DNA of 64,000 nt, taken from NCBI RefSeq assembly GCF_014698235.1, contig NZ_JACJSP010000008.1:97262-161261 (forward strand), in the 5' to 3' direction. The stretch comes from Limnothrix sp. FACHB-406 (GTDB lineage Bacteria; Cyanobacteriota; Cyanobacteriia; CACIAM-69d). Of this stretch, positions 24,146 through 34,029 are shown piece by piece. The notes beneath the pieces were generated by a model. That model made no database searches. It saw nothing but the letters and a program-made list of their open reading frames with translations, and was not told the origin of the DNA. A program made the translations under genes and the position numbers. Each line of letters starts with the position of its first letter. Position 1 is the stretch's first letter.

Positions 24146-25702
24146 ATGACCGCCGTGGATAAGCCCTCGATCGCCCCGACCACCACCGCCCTGCAAACCG
24201 ACCCATTGCCCCGTGATTGGGATGCGATCGTCATTGGTTCCGGTATTGGCGGATTGGTCACGGCCACCCAATTGGCTGCTAAGGGAGCCAAGGTGCTGGT
24301 GTTAGAGCGCTACCTCATCCCTGGCGGCAGTGCTGGCTATTTTGAGCGCGAGGGCTACCGCTTCGACGTGGGCGCATCGATGATTTTTGGCTTTGGGCAA
24401 CAGGGCACAACCAACTTGCTAACCCGCGCTCTGGCAGCGGTGGGCCAAACGATCGAAACCATTCCTGACCCCGTGCAAATTCACTATCACCTTCCCAACC
24501 AGTTGGAAGTGAAAGTGCATCGGGACTACGAACAGTTTTTGCAGGAATTGGGCGATCGATTCCCCCACGAGCGCCAAGGCATTCGCCAGTTTTATGACGA
24601 GTGCTGGACGATCTTTAACTGTCTGAATGCGATGGAGCTGCTGTCGCTCGAAGAACTGCGCTACCTCATGCGGGTCTTTTTCCAAAATCCGTTGGCCTGT
24701 TTGGGCTTGGTGAAATATTTACCCCAAAATGTCGGGGCGATCGCCCGACGCTACATCAGCGATCCGGAACTACTGAAATTCATTGATATCGAATGCTACT
24801 GCTGGTCAGTGGTTCCGGCGGATCTCACCCCAGCCATCAACGCAGGCATGGTTTTCAGCGATCGCCACTACGGCGGCATTAACTATCCCAAAGGCGGCGT
24901 GGGTCAAATTGCCCAAAAGCTGGTGGATGGGCTGGAGACCCACGGCGGCCGAATTCAATACAAAGCACGGGTGACCCAAATCGTGACGGAAGGAGGCCGC
25001 GCCGTGGGTGTGAAGCTCGCTTCGGGCGAACTGTTGCGGGCCAAACGGGTGATTTCCAATGCCACCCGCTGGGATACCTTCGGCCAACTGCTCGATCGGG
25101 ATCAACCCCTGGACGAAGATCGTTGGCAAGAGCGCTATCAAAAATCCCCCAGCTTCCTCAGCGTCCACATGGGTGTGCGCGCCGATGCCCTGCCCGCTGG
25201 CACAGACTGCCACCACATCCTAGTCAAGGATTGGGAACAGATGGAAGCCGCCTACGGCACGGTGTTTGTATCAATTCCCACCCTGCTTGATCCAGACTTG
25301 GCCCCGCCCAATCACCACATCCTGCATGTGTTTACCCCTTGCTGGATCAGCGATTGGCTCAATCTCAGCCCCGAAGACTACCAAGCTCAAAAGGAACAAA
25401 GAGCACAAGAACTGTGCGATCGCCTCGCCCCGATCGTGCCCCAGTTAGACGCGGCGATCGACTACATCGAAATTGGCACTCCGCGCACCCACCGCCGCTT
25501 CCTGGGCCGAGTGGATGGTTCCTATGGGCCGATCCCCCGGCGCAAGCTTCCCGGCTTGCTCACCATGCCCTTTAACCGCACCGCCGTTAAAAATCTCTAT
25601 TGCGTGGGCGACAGCACTTTTCCTGGCCAAGGCCTCAACGCGGTGGCTTTCTCCGGGTTCGCCTGTGCTCACCGAGTGGCGGCCGACCTGGGCTTGGTTT
25701 AA
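24146..25702 (+). CDS. crtH: Carotenoid (prolycopene) isomerase
   Basis: A 518-residue FAD-dependent CrtISO-type isomerase that converts poly-cis lycopene to the all-trans form, needed for carotenoid synthesis in the dark. It begins MTAVDKPS after an upstream open stretch that is not conserved-looking. The dinucleotide fold is IVIGSGIGGLVTATQLAAKGAKVLVLER, followed by PGGSAGYFEREGYRFDVGAS. The C-terminal flavin motif is LYCVGDSTFPGQGLNAVAFSG. The segments GGINYPKGGVGQIA and CYCWSVVPADLTPAINAG are typical of CrtISO and separate it from CrtI-type desaturases. Confidence 0.93.
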   Translation: MTAVDKPSIAPTTTALQTDPLPRDWDAIVIGSGIGGLVTATQLAAKGAKVLVLERYLIPGGSAGYFEREGYRFDVGASMIFGFGQQGTTNLLTRALAAVGQTIETIPDPVQIHYHLPNQLEVKVHRDYEQFLQELGDRFPHERQGIRQFYDECWTIFNCLNAMELLSLEELRYLMRVFFQNPLACLGLVKYLPQNVGAIARRYISDPELLKFIDIECYCWSVVPADLTPAINAGMVFSDRHYGGINYPKGGVGQIAQKLVDGLETHGGRIQYKARVTQIVTEGGRAVGVKLASGELLRAKRVISNATRWDTFGQLLDRDQPLDEDRWQERYQKSPSFLSVHMGVRADALPAGTDCHHILVKDWEQMEAAYGTVFVSIPTLLDPDLAPPNHHILHVFTPCWISDWLNLSPEDYQAQKEQRAQELCDRLAPIVPQLDAAIDYIEIGTPRTHRRFLGRVDGSYGPIPRRKLPGLLTMPFNRTAVKNLYCVGDSTFPGQGLNAVAFSGFACAHRVAADLGLV

Positions 25703-25729
25703 AGTCCAAACCCAATCCATTCCCTGGCG

Positions 25730-26359
25730 CTAATTTGCCCTTGGATTCTCAGTTCCCGATCGCACCCAATTCACAAAGGCCTTAATCGCCGCCGGTTGAT
25801 TTTGGGGCTGAACAAATTGTGCCAACTGCGCAATTTCCAAAGCGGGAAAAAATGCGCTGCGATCAGCAATTTGGATCTCATCCCCCCGCAGGTTATAGAG
25901 CGTGAGTTGCTGATCTTGCCAAATCAAGACCTCTGGCACCCCGATCGCCCGATAGATCGCTAATTTGTCTAGCCCACCACTGGTTAAGTTGACCTCCACC
26001 GCAAAATCCGGCTGGGTTTTCAGGATCCCAACGCAATAGCATTCATCGGGTTCTAAGCCCGCCGCCTTCGATGATTGCCGAAACGTTGTGGAACCATAGG
26101 CATGAAGGTCAATTTCCACTTCTTCGGCATAGCGTTCCAGCAATCGGGCGATCGCCTTTTTGATTAATTCATGCTCTGGCGACGGCATAAAAACTTCTAG
26201 AATCCCATCCAAATACAACAGCCGCAAGCCCGATTCATCCCCCAGATGATCGAGCCAATGGCTATAGCGCTGCCAGCTCATTCCCGGCATCAGCAACCGC
26301 TGATCCGATCGTCCAGCCTGGGGCAGAGTAGGTAAATTACCGGCCACCGAAATAGTCAT
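25730..26359 (-). CDS. Uma2 family protein, copy C
   Basis: A 209-residue Uma2 (DUF820) protein with the predicted PD-(D/E)XK fold. Features: MPSPEHELIKKAIARLLERYAEE, the GLEPDECYC segment, and DFAVEVNLTSGGLDKLAIYRAIGVPEVLIW. It starts five bases after the stop of the next Uma2 gene upstream, so the two form an operon. It differs clearly from the pair at 14465-15680. The gene is convergent with crtH, 27 bases away. Role unknown; the family is often expanded in cyanobacteria. Confidence 0.85.
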   Translation of the reverse strand: MTISVAGNLPTLPQAGRSDQRLLMPGMSWQRYSHWLDHLGDESGLRLLYLDGILEVFMPSPEHELIKKAIARLLERYAEEVEIDLHAYGSTTFRQSSKAAGLEPDECYCVGILKTQPDFAVEVNLTSGGLDKLAIYRAIGVPEVLIWQDQQLTLYNLRGDEIQIADRSAFFPALEIAQLAQFVQPQNQPAAIKAFVNWVRSGTENPRAN

Positions 26360-26364
26360 CGGCT

Positions 26365-26958
26365 CTAAAAAGAACGGGACTGAAAAAGCTGAGAAACAGA
26401 TAACGAAAACCCAGGGATGATTTCTTCGCCGTCTAATTGATCAGTCAATTTCAAAAGGCGATCGGGTTCTGTTGCCGATCGATACACCAACACATGATTT
26501 TGACGCGGATTAATCACCCAGATCAGCCGAGCACCATTCTCAAAATATTCAATGAGTTTTTCGTCAATTTCCTCGATCGTATTGGTCGGCGAGAGAATTT
26601 CAACCACCAGATCCGGCGCACCCTCCAAGAACCCGATCGGTAAGTCATCCAATCCCTGAAGCCGCTCCTTGGCAAAGAAAGAAATATCGGGCGATCGCTT
26701 GTTGCCATTTTTCATCTTGAAGGCAGTGCTGGAATCAAACAACGCACCCAACTTTTGAGCCGCCACTACTGTAAACAAAGCCGCACTCAAAATAATCGCT
26801 AAATACCCATGCTTGGCACCAGAATTACCCATATCAATTAGCTGTCCGTTAACCCATTCATGACGATGGCCATCACGTCCCAACGCCATAAATTCTGCAT
26901 CAGTGCAAGCGGGATGTTCAAGAGGGCGATCGTGAATGAATTGAGTAGCAGGAATCAT
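26365..26958 (-). CDS. Uma2 family protein, copy D
   Basis: A 197-residue Uma2 protein and first gene of a two-gene operon. Active-site-type motifs: KRSPDISFFAKERL (PD), DLVVEILSPTNTIEEIDEKLIEYFENGARLIWVINPRQNHVLVY. This is the canonical SP-[ST]-[ND] type of Uma2, while its partner downstream carries VNLTSGG at the same place. The two members therefore come from different subfamilies and are not a simple duplication. Confidence 0.85.
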   Translation of the reverse strand: MIPATQFIHDRPLEHPACTDAEFMALGRDGHRHEWVNGQLIDMGNSGAKHGYLAIILSAALFTVVAAQKLGALFDSSTAFKMKNGNKRSPDISFFAKERLQGLDDLPIGFLEGAPDLVVEILSPTNTIEEIDEKLIEYFENGARLIWVINPRQNHVLVYRSATEPDRLLKLTDQLDGEEIIPGFSLSVSQLFQSRSF

Positions 26959-27006
26959 GATGAAAATCCTAAATTAGTTTCAAAACCACTAACCAAAAGC
27001 GTTAAT

Positions 27007-27483
27007 TCAGCCCTCAGTAATATCGCATTGTTGTTGAATGACTAGCAGAACTTTTATTACTTGCCGATAGTATGCTTCAACTTTTCCCAAGGTGATTCTT
27101 TGATCAGCACCATGAGCAATACTATGTCTAGTTTTAACAATGCTAGTAACTGCATCTTGAACTTCTTGATCTATGCTTCCTAATTCTGTACTCCACTCTT
27201 CACTAAATTCCTTGGCTAATTCTTTTAAGCTATTCATGTCAGGATTTTGGAAGCGCCTCAATTTATGGCTGACATATTTCGCTACGGTAGGGGCTGCCTT
27301 TGACTCTGCATAATCAATATAAAATTCCTGCACAGTTGTCTCGATCAGTCCTGATATGCGAACACAAATATAACAGGCTAAATCGCTTTGAATTTGTAAG
27401 TTTTCAACTGACTTTGCTCGTTGAATTAACGAATCAATTCGATCTTTTCCTTGATGAAAGTTTCGATAGGATGATGATGGCAT
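27007..27483 (-). CDS. HEPN-domain protein (putative RNase), partner of DUF262 gene
   Basis: A 158-residue all-helical protein with the HEPN active-site motif R-x4-H: R119 and H124 in TRHSIAHGADQR. HEPN proteins of this type are metal-independent RNases in toxin-antitoxin and phage-defence systems. The arrangement of helices (LACYICVRISGLIETTVQEFY, then the motif near residue 120) suits the MAE_28990 or RiboL-PSP-HEPN groups, which I cannot separate by eye. It begins five bases after the DUF262 stop on the same strand and has no good ribosome-binding site of its own, suggesting translational coupling. Base composition is more AT-rich than the core genes nearby. Confidence 0.75.
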   Translation of the reverse strand: MPSSSYRNFHQGKDRIDSLIQRAKSVENLQIQSDLACYICVRISGLIETTVQEFYIDYAESKAAPTVAKYVSHKLRRFQNPDMNSLKELAKEFSEEWSTELGSIDQEVQDAVTSIVKTRHSIAHGADQRITLGKVEAYYRQVIKVLLVIQQQCDITEG

Positions 27484-27488
27484 GGTGA

Positions 27489-28694
27489 CTAGGGAATATT
27501 CTCAAAAGCCAGATTTGCCAGTTCAATTCGCTTACGAACATTTTCAGAACTCGTCGTTTGTTTGGAATCGATACTGACTCGCTGAAACTCTTCACTAGAC
27601 AACAAATTCTCGTAAGCCTCTCTCAAAGCCGCTAAATTCTGAATAGGATGTTTATCGAGTTGCTTTGCTAGTGCAACCATAACTGCATCAAATACAGCGG
27701 CATGAAGAGCATGTCGAGGGCGAAAGGCTTTTTCTCCAATGCTGGAATACACCAAACTTACTGTTCTTGTAAAGATTACCTTCATTTGAAAGTCAGTGTA
27801 ACCTTTATCGAGAGAACGATGTGTTTCCATAAAAGAGTTTAGAAAGTCTTTCATGGATTCTTTATAATTTTGTAAATCAAAATATAGTGCCAAGAATCGG
27901 AGAATCAATTCTTGATCTTTCATTCTTTTACTTAAGTCTGGGATAGCTGCTGACTTTTTGCCTTGGAAAATTTTCTGCCACTGCTCATATCCATTTAAAT
28001 CGGATAGGAGTTCATTAAGCTTTCCTTGATAGGCAGCAGCTCGAACCTCTTGAGAAGATAGCTGACTCCCCCCTGCATTTAGTCGCTCAAAGATTTGGTA
28101 GATACTAGCCTGTTCATTGCTTTCATACATGCTTCCTTCTTGTCGAACAATGGTGGCAGAAATAATTGAATCATCGAGCTTTCGTCGATCAACTGCACTG
28201 AGTGTTTCGTAAGTCTTACTCAAGAAGTGAGGAGAAATTTTACCCGATAGCATAAAAGGAATATGACGGTCAGAGCCAGGATTTTCAGGAAACTGACCAT
28301 TGTAAAAGTATTGCAAGCTCTTTAGTCTTTGCTGACCATCAATAACAATTAACTTATTAGTTCCGTTCTCTTGAGCCAGAAACACTCCAGGAACAGGAAG
28401 TCCAAGTAAAAAGGATTCGATCAATCGAGAAGCTTGATCGATTTTCCAAATATATGATCGCTGAAATTTTGGAATAATAATGTCGCCTCGATTTAGCCTC
28501 TTGACTAATCCATCAATAGGGTAATCTGCGCCATAGCTAGTTATTGGATAGTAGGTAGGAGGAACTCCATCATCAACATCACCTTCTATGTCAGCTTCTG
28601 AGTTTCCATTTGAGCTGGCAGATTTAGCTTCGGAAGTTTCTTCTAGAACTTGATCATCTGATGCTGTTTCTGAGGGAACAAGATTAGCTTCCAT
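27489..28694 (-). CDS. DUF262 (GmrS/ParB-like) protein
   Basis: A 401-residue DUF262 protein. An acidic, probably disordered leader (residues 1-50) precedes PKFQRSYIW (75-83), a LGLPVPGVFLAQ segment and the DGQQR motif (119-123) of the ParB-like nuclease/NTPase fold found in GmrSD and related defence proteins. The C-terminal 250 residues are helical. It lacks the HNH/DUF1524 nuclease that completes GmrSD-type fusions, so the downstream HEPN gene may supply the toxic nuclease. Together they look like a two-gene defence or toxin-antitoxin unit. This role is inference from family and context. Confidence 0.8.
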   Translation of the reverse strand: MEANLVPSETASDDQVLEETSEAKSASSNGNSEADIEGDVDDGVPPTYYPITSYGADYPIDGLVKRLNRGDIIIPKFQRSYIWKIDQASRLIESFLLGLPVPGVFLAQENGTNKLIVIDGQQRLKSLQYFYNGQFPENPGSDRHIPFMLSGKISPHFLSKTYETLSAVDRRKLDDSIISATIVRQEGSMYESNEQASIYQIFERLNAGGSQLSSQEVRAAAYQGKLNELLSDLNGYEQWQKIFQGKKSAAIPDLSKRMKDQELILRFLALYFDLQNYKESMKDFLNSFMETHRSLDKGYTDFQMKVIFTRTVSLVYSSIGEKAFRPRHALHAAVFDAVMVALAKQLDKHPIQNLAALREAYENLLSSEEFQRVSIDSKQTTSSENVRKRIELANLAFENIP

Positions 28695-28830
28695 AGTTTT
28701 TAATGGTTTGAAACCAATCTATGCATCGTGAATTATTAGTGATCATAGCACCGCCCCCCAGAGACAGCGGGTTGAAACCAGTGAGGCCAGTGAGTTGCGA
28801 TACAGTATAGAATCGCAAACCGTTGCCCCC

Positions 28831-28836
28831 AGGAGG
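28831..28836 (+). promoter_or_regulatory. Ribosome-binding site deciding the leuS start
   Basis: A perfect AGGAGG, ten bases before a GTG codon. It supports GTG over the upstream TTG as the leuS start. Confidence 0.8.
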
Positions 28837-28846
28837 ATCGATCGCC

Positions 28847-31435
28847 GTGGACGCTCGCTATAACCCCAACGAAATCGAAGCAAAGTGGCAAGCCGTTTGG
28901 GCCGAGCAAAACGCCGATCGCACGCCTGACCTAGCCGATCACTCCCAGGAGCACAAAACGTTTTACGCCCTGTCCATGTTCCCCTACCCTTCAGGGAATT
29001 TGCACATGGGCCATGTCCGCAACTATTCGATCACCGATGCGATCGCCCGGGTGCGACGGATGCAGGGCTACCAAGTGCTACACCCGATGGGCTGGGATGC
29101 CTTTGGGTTGCCCGCTGAGAACGCGGCGATCGATCGGGGCGTGCATCCCGCCATTTGGACGGAGCAAAACATCGCCCAAATGAAGGGCCAGCTCCAGCGC
29201 TTGGGCCTCTCCTACGACTGGGAGCGGGAAGTGGCCACCTGCCGCCCGGACTATTACCGTTGGACGCAGTGGATTTTCCTGCAGTTTTTTGCCGCCGGGT
29301 TGGCTTACCAAAAAGAAGCCACGGTGAACTGGGATCCGATCGACCAAACCGTGTTGGCCAACGAACAGGTGGATAGCGAGGGCAAATCCTGGCGATCGGG
29401 CGCATTGGTCGAAAAACGGCTGCTGCGTCAGTGGTTCTTCAAAATCACCGACTACGCCGAGCAATTGCTGACGGATTTGGACAAGCTGACCGGCTGGCCC
29501 GAACGGGTGAAAACCATGCAGGCCAACTGGATCGGCAAATCTACCGGAGCCTTGCTGGACTTCCCGATCGTCGGGAATGCTGACCTGGCCGACACCAAAA
29601 TCACCGTCTTCACCACCCGCCCCGATACGGTCTATGGCGTGACCTACGTGGTGTTGGCTCCCGAGCATCCCCTCGTGGCCCAGGTGACGACGGCCGATCG
29701 CCGGTCAGCTGTGGAAGCCTTCGTGCAGGAAATTTCCGCCCAAAGCGAGATCGATCGCACCGCCGACGACAAGCCGAAGCGCGGCATCCCCACGGGTGGC
29801 ATGGCGCTGAATCCCTTTACCGGCGAAGAAATTCCGATTTGGATTGCCGATTACGTGCTCTACGAATACGGCACGGGCGCGGTGATGGGCGTGCCCACCC
29901 ACGATCAGCGGGACTTCCAATTCGCCAAAAACAACGGCTTGCCCCTGAAGGTAGTGATCGTGCCGGAAGCGGGCGCGTCAGCCGAGGCCGCAGACCTGAC
30001 GGCGGCTTACACGGAAACGGGCCTGTTGGTGAATTCGGGGCAATTTGACGGCACGCCTTCCCCCGAAGCCAAGGCCAAAATCACCGAATTTGCTGAGACC
30101 CAAGGCTGGGGCAAAGCCAAAGTCCAATACCGGCTGCGGGATTGGCTGATTTCCCGCCAGCGCTACTGGGGCGTGCCGATCCCGATCGTCCATTGCCCCA
30201 ACTGCGGCGCAGTGCCCGTACCCGATGACCAATTGCCGGTGGCATTGCCCAGCAACGTGCAGTTCTCCGGGCGCGGCCCCTCGCCCCTGGCCAAGCTGGA
30301 CGACTGGGTGAACGTGCCTTGTCCCACCTGTGGCACACCAGCCAAGCGGGAAACGGACACCATGGACACCTTCATCGATTCCTCCTGGTATTTCCTGCGC
30401 TATCCCGACGCGCGCAACGAGTCCGCCGCCTTCGACCCGGCCAAGACCAACGCTTGGGCCCCGGTCGATCAATACGTGGGCGGCATTGAGCACGCGATTT
30501 TGCACCTGCTCTACTCGCGCTTTTTCACGAAAGTGCTGCGCGATCGCGGCTTGCTGAACTTTGATGAACCCTTCAGCCGCCTGCTGACCCAAGGCATGGT
30601 GCAAGCCATGGCCTACAAAAACCCAACCACGGGCAAATACATCGCCCCGGCCGATGTGGACTTCAGCGATCCCAGCCAGCCGAAAGACCCGGCCACGGGC
30701 GATCCGCTGGTGTCGGTCTACGAAAAAATGTCCAAGTCCAAATACAACGGCGTTGATCCCGAGGGCGTACTCGCGAAATATGGCGCAGATACTTCGCGGA
30801 TGTTTGTGCTGTTCAAAGCGCCGCCGGAGAAGGATTTGGAGTGGGATGATGCGGATGTGGAAGGGCAATTCCGCTTCCTGAATCGCGTGTGGCGGTTGGT
30901 TAGCAACTCCCTAGAAGCCCAGGCCGGCGAGGCGATCGCCCCCGATCCAAAAGCCGAAAAAGACCTGCGCCGCGCCATCCACACCGCCATCAAGGAAGTG
31001 TCGGAAGATTTGGCCGAAGACTATCAATTAAACACGGCGATTTCCGAGTTGATGAAACTCAGTAATGCCCTGAACGATTACGCCAACAAAACCACACCGG
31101 TTTTCGCGGAAGGGATTCAAACCCTGGTGTTGTTGTTGGCTCCCTTTGCGCCCCATTTAACCGAAGAATTGTGGGGGGCGATCGGGCAGTCCGGCTCGGT
31201 TCATGCAGCGACTTGGCCCGCTTTGGATGAATCCGCGTTGGTGGCCGATGAGGTGACGATCGTGATTCAAATCAAGGGCAAAACGCGCGGCACGATTCAA
31301 GTTCCGGCAGGCACCGACAAGGACACCCTAGAACAGATCGCCCTCAACAGCGATGTGGCCCAAAAGCACATTGCCGGTCAGGAGGTAAAAAAGGCGATCG
31401 TCGTTCCTGGCAAGCTGGTGAATTTTGTGGTGTAG
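28847..31435 (+). CDS. leuS: Leucyl-tRNA synthetase
   Basis: An 862-residue class I synthetase charging tRNA-Leu. Signatures: the HIGH-type LHMGHVRN near residue 45, the CP1 editing domain with [32 protein letters not shown], and [10 protein letters not shown] (KMSKS). I choose the GTG at 28847 because AGGAGG at 28831-28836 is ideally placed and the protein then starts at the family-typical [14 protein letters not shown]; an in-frame TTG lies at 28823. The gene is divergent from the DUF262-HEPN pair and followed by an AIPR gene, so this core gene sits between two accessory units. Confidence 0.97.
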   Translation: MDARYNPNEIEAKWQAVWAEQNADRTPDLADHSQEHKTFYALSMFPYPSGNLHMGHVRNYSITDAIARVRRMQGYQVLHPMGWDAFGLPAENAAIDRGVHPAIWTEQNIAQMKGQLQRLGLSYDWEREVATCRPDYYRWTQWIFLQFFAAGLAYQKEATVNWDPIDQTVLANEQVDSEGKSWRSGALVEKRLLRQWFFKITDYAEQLLTDLDKLTGWPERVKTMQANWIGKSTGALLDFPIVGNADLADTKITVFTTRPDTVYGVTYVVLAPEHPLVAQVTTADRRSAVEAFVQEISAQSEIDRTADDKPKRGIPTGGMALNPFTGEEIPIWIADYVLYEYGTGAVMGVPTHDQRDFQFAKNNGLPLKVVIVPEAGASAEAADLTAAYTETGLLVNSGQFDGTPSPEAKAKITEFAETQGWGKAKVQYRLRDWLISRQRYWGVPIPIVHCPNCGAVPVPDDQLPVALPSNVQFSGRGPSPLAKLDDWVNVPCPTCGTPAKRETDTMDTFIDSSWYFLRYPDARNESAAFDPAKTNAWAPVDQYVGGIEHAILHLLYSRFFTKVLRDRGLLNFDEPFSRLLTQGMVQAMAYKNPTTGKYIAPADVDFSDPSQPKDPATGDPLVSVYEKMSKSKYNGVDPEGVLAKYGADTSRMFVLFKAPPEKDLEWDDADVEGQFRFLNRVWRLVSNSLEAQAGEAIAPDPKAEKDLRRAIHTAIKEVSEDLAEDYQLNTAISELMKLSNALNDYANKTTPVFAEGIQTLVLLLAPFAPHLTEELWGAIGQSGSVHAATWPALDESALVADEVTIVIQIKGKTRGTIQVPAGTDKDTLEQIALNSDVAQKHIAGQEVKKAIVVPGKLVNFVV

Positions 31436-31464
31436 CGATCGCCTAGTCGCTTGAGTTTGAATAG

Positions 31465-31505
31465 AGATTGGATCGGACTCTATAGATCGATCCAATCTTT
31501 GTTTG
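31465..31505 (+). terminator. Intrinsic terminator after leuS
   Basis: AGATTGGATCG (31465-31475) pairs perfectly with CGATCCAATCT (31488-31498), followed by TTGTTTG. Confidence 0.7.
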
Positions 31506-31529
31506 ATCCACAATGTTTGATCCACAATC
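31502..31529. repeat. 14-bp tandem duplication
   Basis: TTTGATCCACAATG and TTTGATCCACAATC are directly adjacent in the leader of the AIPR gene. Confidence 0.85.
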
Positions 31530-31541
31530 TTATCAAGATCA

Positions 31542-33239
31542 ATGGATATTAAGGCTTCGATTATTGATCAGCAGGTCGAGAGCCTAGCAGAACGCTTAAA
31601 ACCCGAGTTGCAGGCACAGCTCGATCTCAATTTGCAGGGCGATCGAGGACGACTGAAATCCTTAGCCTTCATCCATCTATGTGTTCGGTCAATCCTAGAT
31701 CTTGATGACCTAGCCACGCTTGATTGCATTGTGGATGGAGGGCAAGATTTTGGAGTGGATGCGATCTATGCCTCTGAAGAGCAAGATGGTGAATTCACGG
31801 TTTCTCTGTTCCAGGGTAAATATAAACAGAAACTGGATGGAACCAGCCATTTTTCCGAAGAAGGGATCAAGGGCTTAATTAATGCGATTCGGTATTTATT
31901 TGATCCGAGTATTAATTTAAATCAGAGCTTGAATCGCCGACTCCAAGCCAAAGTCGAAGAAATTAGAAGCCTGATTCGCGATGGCTATATTCCCCAAGTA
32001 CGGGCGATCGCCTGTAATAACGGGTTGCGATGGAATGAACAGACCGATCGCCTGATTCAAATTGCGGGATTTGGCGATCAAGTGGAGTGGGAGCACCTCA
32101 ACCCCGATCGCCTAATTAAATTACAGCAATCCAAGAAGCCCGTTAATGATACGCTCCAGCTTTCGGGAAAAATTCTGGTTGAGGATATTGAATTCAACCG
32201 AATCTTAGTGGGGCGAGTTGCCATTAGCGAGATTGCCACTTTGGTTGATCGCCATGGAGAGCGGTTATTTGAGCGTAATATTCGCCGATATTTGGGGCTT
32301 CAGAATAATCGAGTTAATGATGGCATTCGCCAAACCATTGAAACTAACGCCAGCTATCTCTATTTCTATAACAATGGTTTAACGCTAATTTGCGATAAAT
32401 TTGAATACAACACTCTACAAGGCAGCGATCATCAGGTACGGATTCAAAATCTACAAATCATCAATGGTGGTCAAACTTGCATGACCATTTATAAAACATG
32501 GGTCAATGCACAACAGCAGCTACCACTCGACCAGGCTCGCTCAGCGAATGCCTATATTTTGATTCGCCTTTATCAATTATCCAGTTTCAACACTGATTTA
32601 GTTCAGAAAATCACCTTCGCTACCAATAACCAAAATCCGGTTGATTTGAGAGACCTGAAGGCAAATGATGAGCGTCAAGCGCAATTAGAGCTGGATATTG
32701 CGCAACTGGGTTATCGTTATTTAAGAAAACGCAGCTCAGAGCGCCCAACTCAGCAGGATATTACTTCATCGGAAGCAGCCGCAGCCGTTTTAGCTGTTTG
32801 GAGAAAAGCCCCTCATCAGGCAAAATCTTCTACTCGTGAGCATTTTGGAAAACTTTATAATCGAATTTTTACTGGCAGCTTAAATGGCACACAGATTATA
32901 AGTGCTACTTTGCTGTATAGGATTGCAGATCATCGTCGTCGCCAACCGGCAAATAGTGACCCGGATTTTGTGCGTTATGCTTCTTGTTTTATTGCCATGC
33001 AAATGGGGAAGTATCTTTTACAAGATTTGAAATTACAGCGAGTGGATGATTTAAATCATCAGCACTTTTTTAAAGTACAGGAGCTAATTCAAAATCAGGG
33101 ATCCGAATATTTTGATCGCAGTGTCAAAAATATTGAGGATGCAATTCACCGTCTTTATTCAGCTTCCGCCCTCTCTTTGCAGCAATTGTCTGCAACCTTT
33201 CGGAGGGGTGATCTGATTAGTCAGTTAGCCGACTTTTAG
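31542..33239 (+). CDS. AIPR family protein with nuclease-like N-terminus
   Basis: A 565-residue protein of the AIPR (abortive infection phage resistance) family. The family core is clear: FERNIRRYLGLQNNRVNDGI, then YFYNNGLTLICD and LQIINGGQTCMTIYKT. The first ~100 residues carry a restriction-type motif: D73 in DFGVDAIY and Q91-x-K93 in LFQGKYK, the D...QxK pattern of Mrr-like PD-(D/E)XK nucleases. AIPR proteins have been linked to phage resistance; the mechanism is not settled. It stands alone after leuS, in DNA more AT-rich than neighbouring core genes, with its own short leader. No methyltransferase or second subunit is next to it. Confidence 0.85.
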   Translation: MDIKASIIDQQVESLAERLKPELQAQLDLNLQGDRGRLKSLAFIHLCVRSILDLDDLATLDCIVDGGQDFGVDAIYASEEQDGEFTVSLFQGKYKQKLDGTSHFSEEGIKGLINAIRYLFDPSINLNQSLNRRLQAKVEEIRSLIRDGYIPQVRAIACNNGLRWNEQTDRLIQIAGFGDQVEWEHLNPDRLIKLQQSKKPVNDTLQLSGKILVEDIEFNRILVGRVAISEIATLVDRHGERLFERNIRRYLGLQNNRVNDGIRQTIETNASYLYFYNNGLTLICDKFEYNTLQGSDHQVRIQNLQIINGGQTCMTIYKTWVNAQQQLPLDQARSANAYILIRLYQLSSFNTDLVQKITFATNNQNPVDLRDLKANDERQAQLELDIAQLGYRYLRKRSSERPTQQDITSSEAAAAVLAVWRKAPHQAKSSTREHFGKLYNRIFTGSLNGTQIISATLLYRIADHRRRQPANSDPDFVRYASCFIAMQMGKYLLQDLKLQRVDDLNHQHFFKVQELIQNQGSEYFDRSVKNIEDAIHRLYSASALSLQQLSATFRRGDLISQLADF

Positions 33240-33344
33240 ACTGGGTTTCAATCGATTGTTAATTGCATCCTTAACGATTGCTGAGTGTTGCCCAAACGTT
33301 TCTTTGGCTCTGCCCAGCAACCAGCCCAGCTTTGCATGATTGGG

Positions 33345-33887
33345 TTAGTGGCTGGCGGGTCGGGTGGGTTCGAGGCCGAGGGATGCTTCGAGGGCGATGA
33401 GTTCGTCGCGGTGGGCTTTGACCCAGAGCCGGGCGATCGCCCCTTGATCATTGGTTTCGAGCTGCAATTGCACTTGTTCGGTGCGCTGGGCTTTGCGTTG
33501 ATAGAACCAACCGGCAGCCGGGGCCAGGAGGACTAGGGCTAATCCGGCATTCTGGATTTGGGGAATGGTCATGGACAAAACGAGTCCCAGACACAGCAAC
33601 CCGCCGGCCGCAAGGATGCTAAGGAAAATGGCAAGGGTAGGGCTGGCGGCCACCAGGCCTTCAAAGGTGACGCGATCGTTGTCTGCATCCCGATTCACCA
33701 AGCGATACGATCGCCCTGAGAAGTAGCCTCGGAGCCGATCGCGCAGTTCGGTTTCCGGAATGGTCTCGGGGATGTAGCAAGCCAGTTCCGTGCGGTCTTT
33801 GGCGGAAGCGCGGATGAAGAAGACCAGGCCGATTAACATCAACACCGTCAAGAACAGCGTGGACGAGACAACGACATCGTTGGACAT
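33345..33887 (-). CDS. CCB1-like cofactor assembly protein of complex C (DUF3529)
   Basis: A 180-residue membrane protein resembling cyanobacterial homologues of CCB1, which helps attach heme c-prime (ci) to cytochrome b6 on the stromal side. One helix at the N-terminus (STLFLTVLMLIGLVFFIRAS) is followed by KDRTELACYIPE and LRGYFSGRSYRLV, then two more helices and a soluble tail. I start at MSNDVVVSS; 26 further codons upstream are open but Pro/His-rich and unlikely. Recognition is by overall pattern, so moderately sure. Confidence 0.65.
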   Translation of the reverse strand: MSNDVVVSSTLFLTVLMLIGLVFFIRASAKDRTELACYIPETIPETELRDRLRGYFSGRSYRLVNRDADNDRVTFEGLVAASPTLAIFLSILAAGGLLCLGLVLSMTIPQIQNAGLALVLLAPAAGWFYQRKAQRTEQVQLQLETNDQGAIARLWVKAHRDELIALEASLGLEPTRPASH

Positions 33888-34029
33888 GGCGAGTGACGGG
33901 ATGTGGGGCGATGGGGGATGAGGAAGGTGCTGGGCTGGTGGCGTTTCTGGCAACAACTGCAACAATTAGTTACAAACTCAGCTCCCATCAGCATATCGGA
34001 CTCGGGGCCGCGCGATCGAGCATGTTAAG

